A stretch of DNA of 42,134 bases from Sphingomonas sp. PP-CE-1A-559 (GTDB lineage Bacteria; Pseudomonadota; Alphaproteobacteria; Sphingomonadales; Sphingomonadaceae), in the NCBI RefSeq assembly GCF_004340965.1, contig NZ_SLYA01000015.1, positions 1 through 42,134 of the forward strand. The letters are read 5' to 3'. Below the pieces are notes generated by a model. It was not told where the DNA came from. It saw only the letters and a program-made list of their open reading frames with translations, and did no database searches. The position numbers and the translations under genes were made by a program. Shown piece after piece: positions 33,701-41,135 of this stretch (position 1 is the first letter of the stretch; every line of letters starts with the position of its first letter).

Positions 33701-33755
33701 ACGCGGACGTGCCGATGATGAAACGCGAAAGCGAGCGAGCTGCGAAGCTACGCAT
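30708..33755 (-). CDS. TonB-dependent receptor, large sphingomonad type
   Basis: 1015 residues; GGGGAGGATTACC gives a good ribosome site before the ATG at 33755. The signal peptide ends near GIAMAQDA. A short Pro/Thr linker leads to DDIVVTGIRASLREAIDIKR. The plug has DAISSEDIGKFPDTNLAESL, GVSIDRSNGEGSTVTVRGFG and TLNGRQMP, typical of the large polysaccharide-type receptors of Sphingomonadales, Caulobacterales and Xanthomonadales. The barrel ends in ARYSAGLRFNF. It should import a beta-glucan oligosaccharide. It is divergent from the GH3 gene across a 202-base region with three palindromes, and a structured repeat follows its stop. Confidence 0.96.
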   Translation of the reverse strand: MRSFAARSLSRFIIGTSALALVGTPGIAMAQDAAATVGNPGPSDIAPQAAPTDPNATTDDIVVTGIRASLREAIDIKRNGQGVVDAISSEDIGKFPDTNLAESLQRITGVSIDRSNGEGSTVTVRGFGPEYNLVTLNGRQMPTSTLGDGASAPASRSFDFANLASEGVAAVEVYKTGRAAIPSGGIGSSINIRTPRPLDKPGTRGSIAAKGVLDSSRNGKDQITPEVSGILSTTFADDRIGVLFSGAYQRRKASNNSASVGFRDGFLGAENNWGTLAQPGTPGAANITNRPGPTDVYEIPQSAAYDVIDIDRERINGQLVLQAKPTDTLTATLDFTYSSNKVEVRDSSVGIWFNFGDTRSAWTNGPAAGPVFYSENFAPGKDLSYSSSLTANKSENKSIGGNLTWEAPGNVTMSLDAHHSTAVSKPTNDYGSSTSIGGAIFGVQSQTVNFENDLPIISYQMYPGIDPLNAALITPTGNAFRNAYFKDEINQLQLKGHYDHDGEFLDSIDWGFSYVDNKVRSAYGFIQNETWGGIDPRGASFGAAAVPDDFFNLTSIPDKFKGVSGSGNPAIPQSIYTFNFEQMAELLRAQYNICSAPQTGVAAPGTCLANYTNDRRIREQTISPYIQFNGKFDVFGRPAHIIGGVRYDETQVNSSALVPIPNGTRWTGANEFALTYGANSFTSLKGNYHNWLPAVDFDIEPVRNVKLRASYSHTITRADYGSLQGGLNIDSNPRIGGGTGSQGNPNLLPFKSKNIDLSAEWYYGPESYVSVGYFTKDVKNFIGTTQLNTPAFNLRNPGSGPRYRQAVAALGTTDNLRVRDYILRNFPASSQVTGTSDAGLLNGNIFGLPEDDLFNFQLSQPFNSDQTANINGWEFAIQHRLWETGFGVILNYTIVNGDAKYDNTLDPNIGQFALTGLSDSANAVGYYDKNGIQARVAYNWRGQFYAGGAFDPTYVEAYGQVDASASVQMTKGLAVFAEAINLTGQGRRGHRRSDNFVTFAQPGYARYSAGLRFNF

Positions 33756-33800
33756 GGTAATCCTCCCCTGTAGACGACGCTATGACCTGCGCCTTTCCCG

Positions 33801-33810
33801 TGAACGTTCA
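33801..33810. promoter_or_regulatory. Palindrome TGAACGTTCA in divergent promoter
   Basis: A perfect 10-bp palindrome with central CG, 46 bases upstream of the TonB-receptor start. A second copy with one mismatch (TGAACGTTCT) lies at 33858-33867, 57 bp centre to centre. Pairs of CG-centred palindromes are typical of LacI-family operators. Confidence 0.5.
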
Positions 33811-33840
33811 CTTTCCCGCTGCATGACATAGTGTCAAGCG

Positions 33841-33854
33841 CGGTAGCGCTACCG
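33841..33854. promoter_or_regulatory. LacI-type operator CGGTAGCGCTACCG
   Basis: A perfect 14-bp palindrome midway between the TonB receptor (start 33755) and the GH3 gene (start 33958). The same 14-mer with one mismatch occurs at 40416-40429 before the beta-helix/GH16 operon. The best candidate binder is the LacI protein encoded at 24484-25551. Confidence 0.6.
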
Positions 33855-33857
33855 TTG

Positions 33858-33867
33858 TGAACGTTCT
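33858..33867. promoter_or_regulatory. Second TGAACGTTC site in divergent promoter
   Basis: TGAACGTTCT matches the palindrome at 33801-33810 at nine of ten positions and lies 91 bases before the GH3 start. With the site at 33801 it brackets the 14-bp palindrome, an arrangement that would suit looping by a LacI tetramer or two regulators. Inferred. Confidence 0.42.
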
Positions 33868-33957
33868 CAAAATATGCTGTTGATAGTGGCTCTGGCGCAA
33901 CACGCCGCCGGACGACCGCCTTCGAGAGCGGTCGCCGCATCGGGAAAGGACGCAAGA

Positions 33958-36216
33958 ATGTCGAACAGGTTTCGCGGGATGCTGCTGGGGGCGTCGCTGC
34001 TTGCACTCGCAGGGGCTGTCGATGCTCGGGATGCGGGCAAGCCCGGCACCACGATCGTCGCCAGTGCCGATGCGCGCGCGCGGGCCCGGGCTATCGTCGC
34101 GCGGATGACGCTCGACGAGAAGATCGCGCTGGCGCACGGGCTGTTCCCACCGATGGCCGCCGGCAAGACCGCCAGTGAACTGATCCCGTCGGCCGGGCAT
34201 ATCGACGGCATTCCGCGGCTTGGCATCCCGTTGGTGCGAGAGAGCGATGCGTCGCTCGGCGTCGCGAACCAGGTCGAACAACGCAAGGGCGACGTCGCTA
34301 CCGCGCTACCGTCGAGCCTCGCGACCGCGGCGAGTTTCGACGTCGCGATCGCGCGTGCGGGCGGCACGATGATCGGCGCGGAGGCGCGCGCCAAGCGGTT
34401 CAATGTGCTGCTGGCGGGAGGCGTGAACCTGACGCGTGACCCGTGGAACGGGCGTAATTTCGAGTATCTGGGCGAGGACCCATTGCTGGCGGGGGAGATG
34501 GCTGGCGCGCATATCGCCGGGGTGCAGTCGAACCACATCGTGTCGACCGTGAAGCATCTTGCGCTCAACGCGCAGGAGACCGGGCGGATGGTGGTCGACG
34601 CGCGGCTCGACGAGGCGAGCCTGCGGATGAGCGACCTGCTCGCCTTCCAGATCGCGATCGAAAAGGGGCGGCCGGGATCGGTGATGTGCGCCTATAACAG
34701 GATCAACGGCGACTGGGCGTGCGAGAACCGACACCTGATGACCGACGTGCTGAAGCGCGACTGGGGCTATCGCGGTTGGGTGATGAGCGATTGGGGCGCG
34801 GTGCATTCGACCGCCAAGGCGGCGAATGCGGGGCTCGACCAGCAATCGGGGCAGGAGCTCGACAAGGCGATGTATTTCGCTGCCCCGCTGAAGGCTGCGG
34901 TCCAGTCTGGCGCGGTGCCGGTCGCACGGCTCGACGACATGATCGCGCGCTATCTGACTGGGCTTATCGAGACCGGCGCGTACGATAATCCGGTCCCGGC
35001 TACCGCGCAGGTGCCGCCCTATGCCGCGCATGCCGAGGTCGCGCAGCGCGCTGCGGAGGCGGGCATCGTGCTGCTCAAGAATGACGGCGACCTGTTGCCG
35101 GTGGCGCGGACAGCCAGGCGCATCGTGGTGATCGGTGGGCGGGCAGATGTCGGCGTACTGTCGGGCGGCGGATCGAGCCAGGTCCGCTCGGTCGGTGGCG
35201 CACCGATCGAGATTCCGCTGACCTCGGGCGCGGCGATGTCGTTCGCGCGCTACACCTATCACGCGTCGTCGCCGCTGAAAGCGCTTCAGGCCGCGCTGCC
35301 GGGTGCAACCGTGACGTTCGTCGACGGAAAGGACGTCGGGGCAGCGGCTGCTGCGGCGCGAACGGCGGACATCGCGATCGTGTTCGCGACACAGTGGACG
35401 ACCGAGGCGCAGGACGTACCGAATTTGTCGCTTCCCGATAACCAGGATGCGCTGATCGCCGCGGTCGTCAAGGCCCAGCCGAGAACGGTCGCGGTGCTCG
35501 AAACCGGCGGGCCCGTCCTGATGCCGTGGATCGGATCCGTCCCGGCGGTGCTCCAGGCCTGGTATCCGGGCCAGCGTGGCGGCGAGGCGATCGCCGACAT
35601 CCTGACGGGCAAGGTCTCTCCGTCCGGCCGGCTGCCGATCACCTTCCCCGCCGCGGCATCGCAGGCGCCGCGCGTTGCACCGGTCGGGCTGGACCGGCTG
35701 ACGTCGGTCGAGGCGCAGGCCGCGGCAAACCCCGCGAACGCATCGACCTTCCAGCTCGAGAGCTTTCCGGTCGATTATGTCGAAGGCGCGAACGTCGGCT
35801 ATCGCTGGTACGAGAAGCAGGCGCAGCGTCCGCTCTTCGCGTTCGGGCACGGGCTGAGCTACACCAGTTTCGCCTATCGCAATCCGGTAGTGACGGGCGG
35901 GCGATCGCTGAACGTCACGTTCGAGGTCACCAACACCGGCAAGCGGGCAGGGGCGGACGTCCCGCAGATGTACGTCGCGCGCGACGGTTCGGCCACGCCG
36001 ATGCGGCTCGCGGGCTTTGCGCGTGTGACGCTGAAGCCGGGGGAGACGCGGCGAGTCACGCTGACCGCCGAACCGCGCATTGTCGCCGATTACGACACGA
36101 CGCTGCCCGGCTGGCGGATTGCGGGGGGTGCTTACCGGGTGGCGCTCGCGCATGATGCGCAGGACCGGGCGTTGGTTGTTACGACCACGCTCGATGCGGC
36201 GACGATGAAGCCGTAG
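33958..36216 (+). CDS. GH3 beta-glucosidase
   Basis: 752 residues from the ATG at 33958 (GGAAAGGA 9 bases upstream); the in-frame ATG at 33874 gives no signal peptide. The N-terminus MSNRFRGMLLGASLLALAGAVDA is a signal peptide. The catalytic domain has PRLGIPLVRESDASLGV, NLTRDPWNGRNFEYLGEDP, the KH pair in STVKHLALN, and the nucleophile Asp (about 278) in GWVMSDWGAV. The second domain includes GGGSSQVRSVGG and WYPGQRGGEA. The fibronectin-III-like end begins near FGHGLSYTSF. It should release glucose from short beta-glucans in the periplasm. It is only distantly like the GH3 at 4375-6723, from which the nucleophile region differs (SDWGAV against SDANGT). Confidence 0.94.
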   Translation: MSNRFRGMLLGASLLALAGAVDARDAGKPGTTIVASADARARARAIVARMTLDEKIALAHGLFPPMAAGKTASELIPSAGHIDGIPRLGIPLVRESDASLGVANQVEQRKGDVATALPSSLATAASFDVAIARAGGTMIGAEARAKRFNVLLAGGVNLTRDPWNGRNFEYLGEDPLLAGEMAGAHIAGVQSNHIVSTVKHLALNAQETGRMVVDARLDEASLRMSDLLAFQIAIEKGRPGSVMCAYNRINGDWACENRHLMTDVLKRDWGYRGWVMSDWGAVHSTAKAANAGLDQQSGQELDKAMYFAAPLKAAVQSGAVPVARLDDMIARYLTGLIETGAYDNPVPATAQVPPYAAHAEVAQRAAEAGIVLLKNDGDLLPVARTARRIVVIGGRADVGVLSGGGSSQVRSVGGAPIEIPLTSGAAMSFARYTYHASSPLKALQAALPGATVTFVDGKDVGAAAAAARTADIAIVFATQWTTEAQDVPNLSLPDNQDALIAAVVKAQPRTVAVLETGGPVLMPWIGSVPAVLQAWYPGQRGGEAIADILTGKVSPSGRLPITFPAAASQAPRVAPVGLDRLTSVEAQAAANPANASTFQLESFPVDYVEGANVGYRWYEKQAQRPLFAFGHGLSYTSFAYRNPVVTGGRSLNVTFEVTNTGKRAGADVPQMYVARDGSATPMRLAGFARVTLKPGETRRVTLTAEPRIVADYDTTLPGWRIAGGAYRVALAHDAQDRALVVTTTLDAATMKP

Positions 36217-36238
36217 TCTTTTCTCTGTCCGGGTCCGA

Positions 36239-36364
36239 AATCCTCCCCCGCCAGGGGGAGGTGGCTGGCGCTTGCCAGACGGAGGGGGCGGTACGCGATG
36301 AACTATCGTTCCGTGTCCTCGCCCTCCGTCACTTTCAGCGCCACCTCCCCCTGGCGGGGGGGAT
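36239..36364 (+). repeat. 125-bp structured 3' element, copy 2
   Basis: It starts 22 bases after the GH3 stop. It opens with the hairpin CCTCCCCC-GCCA-GGGGGAGG (36242-36261), then CTGGC-GCTT-GCCAG, and closes with CCCCCTGGCGGGGG. It matches the reverse complement of 30575-30699, including GGTGGCTGGC-CTTGCCAGACGGA and CCGTGTCCTC-CCCTCCGTC. Both copies therefore have the same orientation relative to the gene they follow. Confidence 0.72.
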
Positions 36365-36414
36365 TGAAGAGACTGGCAACCGTCACCGTACGCTTGCCCT
36401 CGATACGCATGTTT

Positions 36415-36457
36415 CCTCGCGAAGGCGGGGATTTAGCCTGAGCTCCCGCCTTCGCGG
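36415..36457. repeat. Inverted repeat CGCGAAGGCGGG
   Basis: Perfect 12-bp arms CGCGAAGGCGGG (36418-36429) and CCCGCCTTCGCG (36445-36456) around a 15-base loop. This is a third kind of dispersed sphingomonad palindrome, between the GH3 and MFS genes. It could end GH3 transcription, but no T-run follows. Nothing else is evident in 36365-36549 apart from a weak TTA-rich dyad at about 36472-36502. Confidence 0.6.
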
Positions 36458-36549
36458 ACGAACAAGGAACGCGCTAAATTATCCTGACTCGGTAATTAGC
36501 GGGTATGAGCGCGGTTGCCTGTCCGGCTCGGACCGGCATAGGTGGACGA

Positions 36550-37782
36550 ATGGCGCGTCTACCCGTTTCCCGTGACGTCTTGCCCACCCCCGTCCGCCGC
36601 TCCACCGGTTTCCTGCTCGTCTTCGCGCTTGCCTATGTCGGTGGGGTCGTCGGCTATCTCCCGCTGCTGACAATGTTGCTGCCGATCAAGGTCGACGCGG
36701 TCGTTACCGCGATCGGGGGTGCGGGGCGGCTCGACGTTCTTACCGTGATCGTCGTTACGGGGGCTCTGGCGGCGAGCGTGTCGAACATCGCGTTCGGGTG
36801 GCTGAGCGATCGATCGGTCGCGCGGGGCGGGGGGCGCCGGGGCTGGCTGGCTGGGGGCTTCGTGGCGACCGCGATCGCCTACGCCGCGATGGCTGTCGCG
36901 AGTACGCCGATCGCGCTGATCCTCGCGGTCGTCGCGTTCCAGGTGGCGGTTAACGCGGTGCTCGCGCCTCTGCTCGCGATCATGGCCGACGAAGTGCCGG
37001 ATACACAGAAAGGCTTGGCCGGCGGCCTGCTCGCGATGGCGAGTCCGGTGGCGTCTGCCTTGGCGGCGCTGCTGGTGGCGACCGCGTCGCTGAACGAGAC
37101 GCTGCGGCTTGCGATCTTGCCGGTCGTGGTCGCCTGCTGCATCGTTCCGCTGTTGCTGACACCGGCGCAACCGATCGCGCGAATCGATCCGAGATCGCCG
37201 ATCGAGGCGGTGCTGCGCCGGGATCTGGCGCTCGCGTGGAGCGCACGGCTGTTCGTGCAAGTCGCTGGCAGTGCGCTGTTCGTCTATCTCTTCTACTATC
37301 TCGAAAGCATCGCCCCGTCGGTGGCGCCGGGCAGTATCGCGGCGCGGATGGGGATGGTGATGATCGTCGGGTACACCGTGCCGCTGCCGATCGCGGTCCT
37401 GGTCGGACGGCTGGCTGATCGTTCCGGGCGGACCAAGCCGTTCCTGTTCGCCACCACCATCGTTGCTGCGTCCGGACTGTGTGGCATGGCCTTCGCCAAT
37501 GACTTTACAAGCGGCGCGGTCGCATTCTGCGTCTATACCGCGGGGGCGTCGGTGTTCCTCGCGCTGCACGCGTCGTTCGCCATGCAGTTGCTGCCGAACC
37601 CACTGCACCGCGGACGTGACCTGGGACTGCTAAATCTGACCAACACGCTGCCGGGGCTGCTCGGGCCGACGCTGACCTGGGCGCTCGCGACGCCGACCGA
37701 TTTCGATGCGGTGATGCTCGTGCTCGCGGCGCTGACACTGTGCGGCGGCGGGATCATCCTCGCCGCGCGCGGCCGACACTAG
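36550..37782 (+). CDS. MFS transporter
   Basis: 410 residues from the ATG at 36550 (AGGTGG 5 bases upstream); an ATG at 36505 is possible. About twelve hydrophobic helices. The loop after helix two carries NIAFGWLSDRSVARGGGRRG, matching the MFS motif GxLxDRxGRR, with a second copy at VGRLADRSGRTKPF. EVPDTQKGLAGGLLAMASPV resembles the GPH/sugar-transport side of the superfamily. In this locus it probably moves glucose or a short glucan into the cytoplasm. It ends head-to-head with the GH16 gene; the two TAG stops share the palindrome CTAG (37779-37782). Confidence 0.85.
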   Translation: MARLPVSRDVLPTPVRRSTGFLLVFALAYVGGVVGYLPLLTMLLPIKVDAVVTAIGGAGRLDVLTVIVVTGALAASVSNIAFGWLSDRSVARGGGRRGWLAGGFVATAIAYAAMAVASTPIALILAVVAFQVAVNAVLAPLLAIMADEVPDTQKGLAGGLLAMASPVASALAALLVATASLNETLRLAILPVVVACCIVPLLLTPAQPIARIDPRSPIEAVLRRDLALAWSARLFVQVAGSALFVYLFYYLESIAPSVAPGSIAARMGMVMIVGYTVPLPIAVLVGRLADRSGRTKPFLFATTIVAASGLCGMAFANDFTSGAVAFCVYTAGASVFLALHASFAMQLLPNPLHRGRDLGLLNLTNTLPGLLGPTLTWALATPTDFDAVMLVLAALTLCGGGIILAARGRH

Positions 37783-38594
37783 CGGCGCCAGTAGCGGACG
37801 TAATCGACCGCCATGCGCTGCGGGAAGGCGGCGTCGTCGATTCCCTTCTGGCCACCCCAGTCGCCGCCGACCGCGAGGTTGAGGATCAGTTCGTACGGAC
37901 GCGTGAACGGCCAAGCCGCCTTGCCGCCAGGCTGATTGTTGGCGACCCGCATGACCGCGCGGCCATCGACGCCGATGGTGATTGCATCCGCCCGCCAGTC
38001 GAGCTGATAGCGGTGATATGTGGTGCACGCCGTTGCGACCTGTGTCTGGGCGCCACGCTGCGTACCCTTGACGTGATTGAAGGCGGCGGTGTGCAGAGTC
38101 GCGTGGACGGTGCCGGCATCCCAGCCGACCATTTCCATTACGTCGATCTCGCCTTCGTCGGGCCATTTGCCGCCTGACGGCAGCAGCCAGATGGCCGGCC
38201 AGCTGCCGCGACCGCACGGCAGCTTCGCACGGACTTCGTAAAAACCGTAGCCGCGGGGCTCGCGAGAGACGAGCTTGGCGGAGGTGTACGCCTGGCCGCC
38301 CCAATCGGCGAACTTCGATCTGTCCAACGTCTCGCGCCGGGCCTCGATTACCAGCGCGCCGTCTTCGATGCGGGTGTTTTCGACGCGGTCCTTTGCGTAA
38401 TATTGCCGTTCGTTATTATACCAGCCTTCGGTGTTGCGCGACACGTCGAAGCGCCATTTGGTTTTGTCGACCGCCTTGCCGTCGAACTCGTCGGCAAAGC
38501 TCGGTTTTTCCTTGGGCGCGACCATCGGCGCGCTGGCGCTGTAATTGGTCGCGCCCAGGGTAGCGGCTTGCGCGGCGAGTAGCAGCAGGATCAT
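37779..38594 (-). CDS. GH16 endo-beta-glucanase (laminarinase type)
   Basis: 271 residues. A hydrophobic N-terminus (MILLLLAAQAATLGA) suggests export. It is a beta-jelly-roll GH16 domain with FADEFDG, GRGSWPAIWLLP and the catalytic ExDxxE in DEGEIDVMEMVG: Glu149 nucleophile, Asp151, Glu154 acid/base. The extra residue pattern EIDVME belongs to the beta-bulge type seen in laminarinases and lichenases. It would cut internal beta-1,3 or mixed beta-1,3/1,4 bonds. It starts 16 bases after the stop of the beta-helix gene and is co-transcribed with it. Confidence 0.94.
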   Translation of the reverse strand: MILLLLAAQAATLGATNYSASAPMVAPKEKPSFADEFDGKAVDKTKWRFDVSRNTEGWYNNERQYYAKDRVENTRIEDGALVIEARRETLDRSKFADWGGQAYTSAKLVSREPRGYGFYEVRAKLPCGRGSWPAIWLLPSGGKWPDEGEIDVMEMVGWDAGTVHATLHTAAFNHVKGTQRGAQTQVATACTTYHRYQLDWRADAITIGVDGRAVMRVANNQPGGKAAWPFTRPYELILNLAVGGDWGGQKGIDDAAFPQRMAVDYVRYWRR

Positions 38595-38610
38595 CGGATG
38601 GCCCTTTTCG

Positions 38611-40359
38611 TCATGGATAGCGTGTCAGCGTCTGGCGAACCGCGCCCGGTCGCGCGGCGGCGCCTGCATCGTTGACCAGATGCGCGATCGTACCCTGGCC
38701 GGTGCCGAGCGAGATGGTCGTTATGCTGGCAAAGCGAACGCCCGGTCGCCGCGGTGCCTCGATCGCGCTGTCCAGCACGATCGAGGGGTCGGCGGTAAAG
38801 TTGGCGTAGATGCCGAGGCCGGTCGCCTCGTGCGACGTGACTGTGTCCGCGACCTTGTACGCGGCCCAGCCTCGCGTCTTTCCCGCCTTATAAGCGGCCT
38901 GGTTCGGCGGGTCATAGGGCAGTTCGCACTGGTAGAAATTGGTCCGGCCGCGTTCGCCGTTCCACGTCACCTGGTATTTCTGGAAATGCTCGACGAAGAG
39001 GCCGTGAATGGTCACGTCGTCACCGTTGACGATGAGCCCCTGGTCGGCGGTGCTTTCGGTCCAGCCGACATGCACGCGTCCGCCATCGCGGTTGCCGTGG
39101 TCGGCGCGCCAGATCCAGAGATGATCACCGATCACGTGGTGGCTGTTGATCTCCAGGCAGGTCTGCGCCTTGCCCACAGTCTCGCCGCCGACCCGGAAGA
39201 AAAGGTCGGCGAGCAGGGTCGGGTTGCGGCTGTGGTCGTGCTTGGCACCGCGGGGACCGACCTGGATAAGTACCGGCGTTTCGACCGGCCCGGCGTCGAT
39301 CAGCAGGCCGGCGATCGCGACACCCGGCACGTCCGCGACGACGATCGCCGCGGAACCCTGTTCGACGAGCAGGGTCGCCAGTCCCAGACCCAGCACCACC
39401 GTTCCGGCATGTTCGATTCGCAACGGCTCGCGGATGCGGTAGATACCGGGGGTGAGCAGAAGATGCTTTCCCTTGGCCAATGCCGCGTTGATCGCCGACA
39501 CGGGCGTATCGGGATGGGCGATCAGGAACCGGGACAGCGGAATGGACGTGCCCGCGGGTGCGCCGCCGGCCCAGCTCGTCCCGCGCGTGTCGCGTCGCAC
39601 GGCAGGGACGAAGACCGCCCATTCCCCTAAGCGCGTGATGTGCAGGAAAGGCTTCTCCCTTATCAAGGCCACCGTCTGCAGGCTGGTATAAGGCGGCTCG
39701 GGGAAACTCGTCGGCGGGGCGCCCTCGACGCCCGCGAACATCATGTTCCAGTTCGATCCCCGCCACCCGCCGATATGGCTGTTGCGGGTGAACCATTGCT
39801 GTTGCGTACCCGAGCGCACGGTTCCGTCGATTTGGCAGTCCGCCATGAACCCGCCGCTCGACCAGCCGCCATCGTCCAGCGCTAGGTCGCCGTTTAGATG
39901 CACGCGGCGATAAGGTGCGGCCTGCGACACCGCCCAGCGATCCGCGCCATCGGTGGGGCGCACCGAAAGGTTCTCTACGCCGCGCCAGAAATTGACGAGC
40001 GCCATGCCCTTTGCCCAGTCCGCTTCGGCATGGACGTGCCCGTCGATCGCGACGTCGCCGGGCAAAGGGCCAAGCCCTGCGACTTGCGTGAAGAACCCGA
40101 CGTTCACGTCGATCGAATAGCGCCCCGGCTTGAAGAGAATCGCATGACGCGCGTCCGTGAAATGCGCGCGTTCCTGTTCGCGGAAGATGGCGTCTACGCG
40201 GGTCTGTACGACGTCTGCTGGCATGGCGGGGTCGACGATAAAAACGTTGGGGCCGAAATCCGGCGAGGCTGGACTTGCGGATGCGGCAGCGGTTGGGAAC
40301 GCAGCGACGAGACCCGTTCCGCCAAGTCCTTCGAGAAACGCCCGGCGCGTGTGGTTCAA
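38611..40359 (-). CDS. Tat-exported right-handed beta-helix protein, putative glucan hydrolase
   Basis: 582 residues with a TTG start at 40359, supported by GGGAGG 7 bases upstream and a Tat signal (TRRAFLEGLGGTGLVAAF). Two halves of repeated short strands suggest a right-handed beta helix: VAIDGHVHAEADWAKG, NLSVRPTDG and FMADCQIDGT in the first; GIYRIREPLRIEHAGTVVLG, LLADLFFRVGG and HHVIGDHLWIWRADHG in the second. I recognise similarity to actinobacterial proteins often labelled adenylyl cyclase or coagulation factor 5/8 type, which are probably mis-named. The double beta-helix plan and the GH16 neighbour suggest an exo-beta-1,3-glucanase related to GH55. That activity is inferred. Confidence 0.75.
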   Translation of the reverse strand: MNHTRRAFLEGLGGTGLVAAFPTAAASASPASPDFGPNVFIVDPAMPADVVQTRVDAIFREQERAHFTDARHAILFKPGRYSIDVNVGFFTQVAGLGPLPGDVAIDGHVHAEADWAKGMALVNFWRGVENLSVRPTDGADRWAVSQAAPYRRVHLNGDLALDDGGWSSGGFMADCQIDGTVRSGTQQQWFTRNSHIGGWRGSNWNMMFAGVEGAPPTSFPEPPYTSLQTVALIREKPFLHITRLGEWAVFVPAVRRDTRGTSWAGGAPAGTSIPLSRFLIAHPDTPVSAINAALAKGKHLLLTPGIYRIREPLRIEHAGTVVLGLGLATLLVEQGSAAIVVADVPGVAIAGLLIDAGPVETPVLIQVGPRGAKHDHSRNPTLLADLFFRVGGETVGKAQTCLEINSHHVIGDHLWIWRADHGNRDGGRVHVGWTESTADQGLIVNGDDVTIHGLFVEHFQKYQVTWNGERGRTNFYQCELPYDPPNQAAYKAGKTRGWAAYKVADTVTSHEATGLGIYANFTADPSIVLDSAIEAPRRPGVRFASITTISLGTGQGTIAHLVNDAGAAARPGAVRQTLTRYP

Positions 40360-40415
40360 GGCTGGCCTCCCCAGTATATGCTCCGGAACCGTCGCAGCGT
40401 GGTGCGGGCGCAGTC

Positions 40416-40429
40416 CGGTAGCGCGACCG
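40416..40429. promoter_or_regulatory. LacI-type operator before beta-helix/GH16 operon
   Basis: CGGTAGCGCGACCG matches the palindrome at 33841-33854 at 13 of 14 positions. It lies 57 bases upstream of the TTG start at 40359, in the short gap after the DUF6445-type gene. This supports a common regulator for receptor, GH3, beta-helix protein and GH16. Confidence 0.55.
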
Positions 40430-40463
40430 GGTTAGGCCAAGTGAACCCGTGGCTCAACCGCCC

Positions 40464-41135
40464 TCATTCGATCGCGAGGAATGCGGTGATCGTCAGTCGC
40501 CCAACCGCTGGATCGGCGGATAGTGGCGCATCGCGTGCGATCGCGCCGCTGTGCAGGACGTAGCTTCGATACAGCAAAGCGCGATTATAGGCCGCATCGA
40601 CCAGCGCCGTGCGTTCGAACAGCGCCGTATCGCTGGCGATATACCCGTCGGGCGGCGTCGCTGCGACTTCGTGGCCGAGGTGCTCGAAAAATGCGGGCGC
40701 GCGCGTCTCGTCGATCGTCTCGAACCCGGTCTTGCGATGTCGGAAAAACGCCGTACCTTCTCGGATCGTCGGCGAGAGGTAATGGATCAGCGCAATCCGG
40801 TCGCGCCCGTACGCGTCGACATGGGGCAGGCGTTGCCGAATATCGAGCGCTTCGGGCGTGGTCGTGACCATCGAGAATTGCGCATCGACGACGCGGATGC
40901 GGCGGTATGGTCCGAACTCCCGCCCCAGGGCGCGTGCGACCACGGGAAGTTGATCGCGCAGATACGTATCGGGAAGGGCCGCGCGGATGCCGGGATAGTG
41001 CTGCCCCGCGGGGACGAACGCGGCCTCAGCAGCCGCTGCGCGCAACCCATCGGGATCGCTGACAAAGCCATCGATGACGATGAGTGGTTCGGCTTCGCCA
41101 CCGATATGCCGTCTGGTGATACTACGCATGGTCAT
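40464..41135 (-). CDS. DUF6445-type 2OG-Fe(II) oxygenase-like protein
   Basis: 223 residues; ATG at 41135, with another at 41129. The layout fits a prolyl-hydroxylase-like oxygenase: H105-x-D107 (LPHVDAYGRD), FFRHRKTGFE, a distal His195 (SYVLHSGAI) and Arg213 (VGRLTITAFL) for 2-oxoglutarate. I associate it with the DUF6445 group, often found with halogenase/SapC/cupin cassettes in sphingomonads. No signal peptide, so it is cytoplasmic. It is the first gene of the minus-strand group that includes the beta-helix protein and GH16. Its substrate is unknown. Confidence 0.78.
   Translation of the reverse strand: MTMRSITRRHIGGEAEPLIVIDGFVSDPDGLRAAAAEAAFVPAGQHYPGIRAALPDTYLRDQLPVVARALGREFGPYRRIRVVDAQFSMVTTTPEALDIRQRLPHVDAYGRDRIALIHYLSPTIREGTAFFRHRKTGFETIDETRAPAFFEHLGHEVAATPPDGYIASDTALFERTALVDAAYNRALLYRSYVLHSGAIARDAPLSADPAVGRLTITAFLAIE

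Noticed and set aside
30721..33773. Several long plus-strand frames within the TonB receptor gene
   Set aside because: They have a repetitive Arg/Val/Asp composition typical of antisense frames in GC-rich DNA.
34306..36153. 615-codon open frame antisense to GH3
   Set aside because: Arg/His-rich translation without motifs; the plus strand encodes a complete GH3 enzyme.
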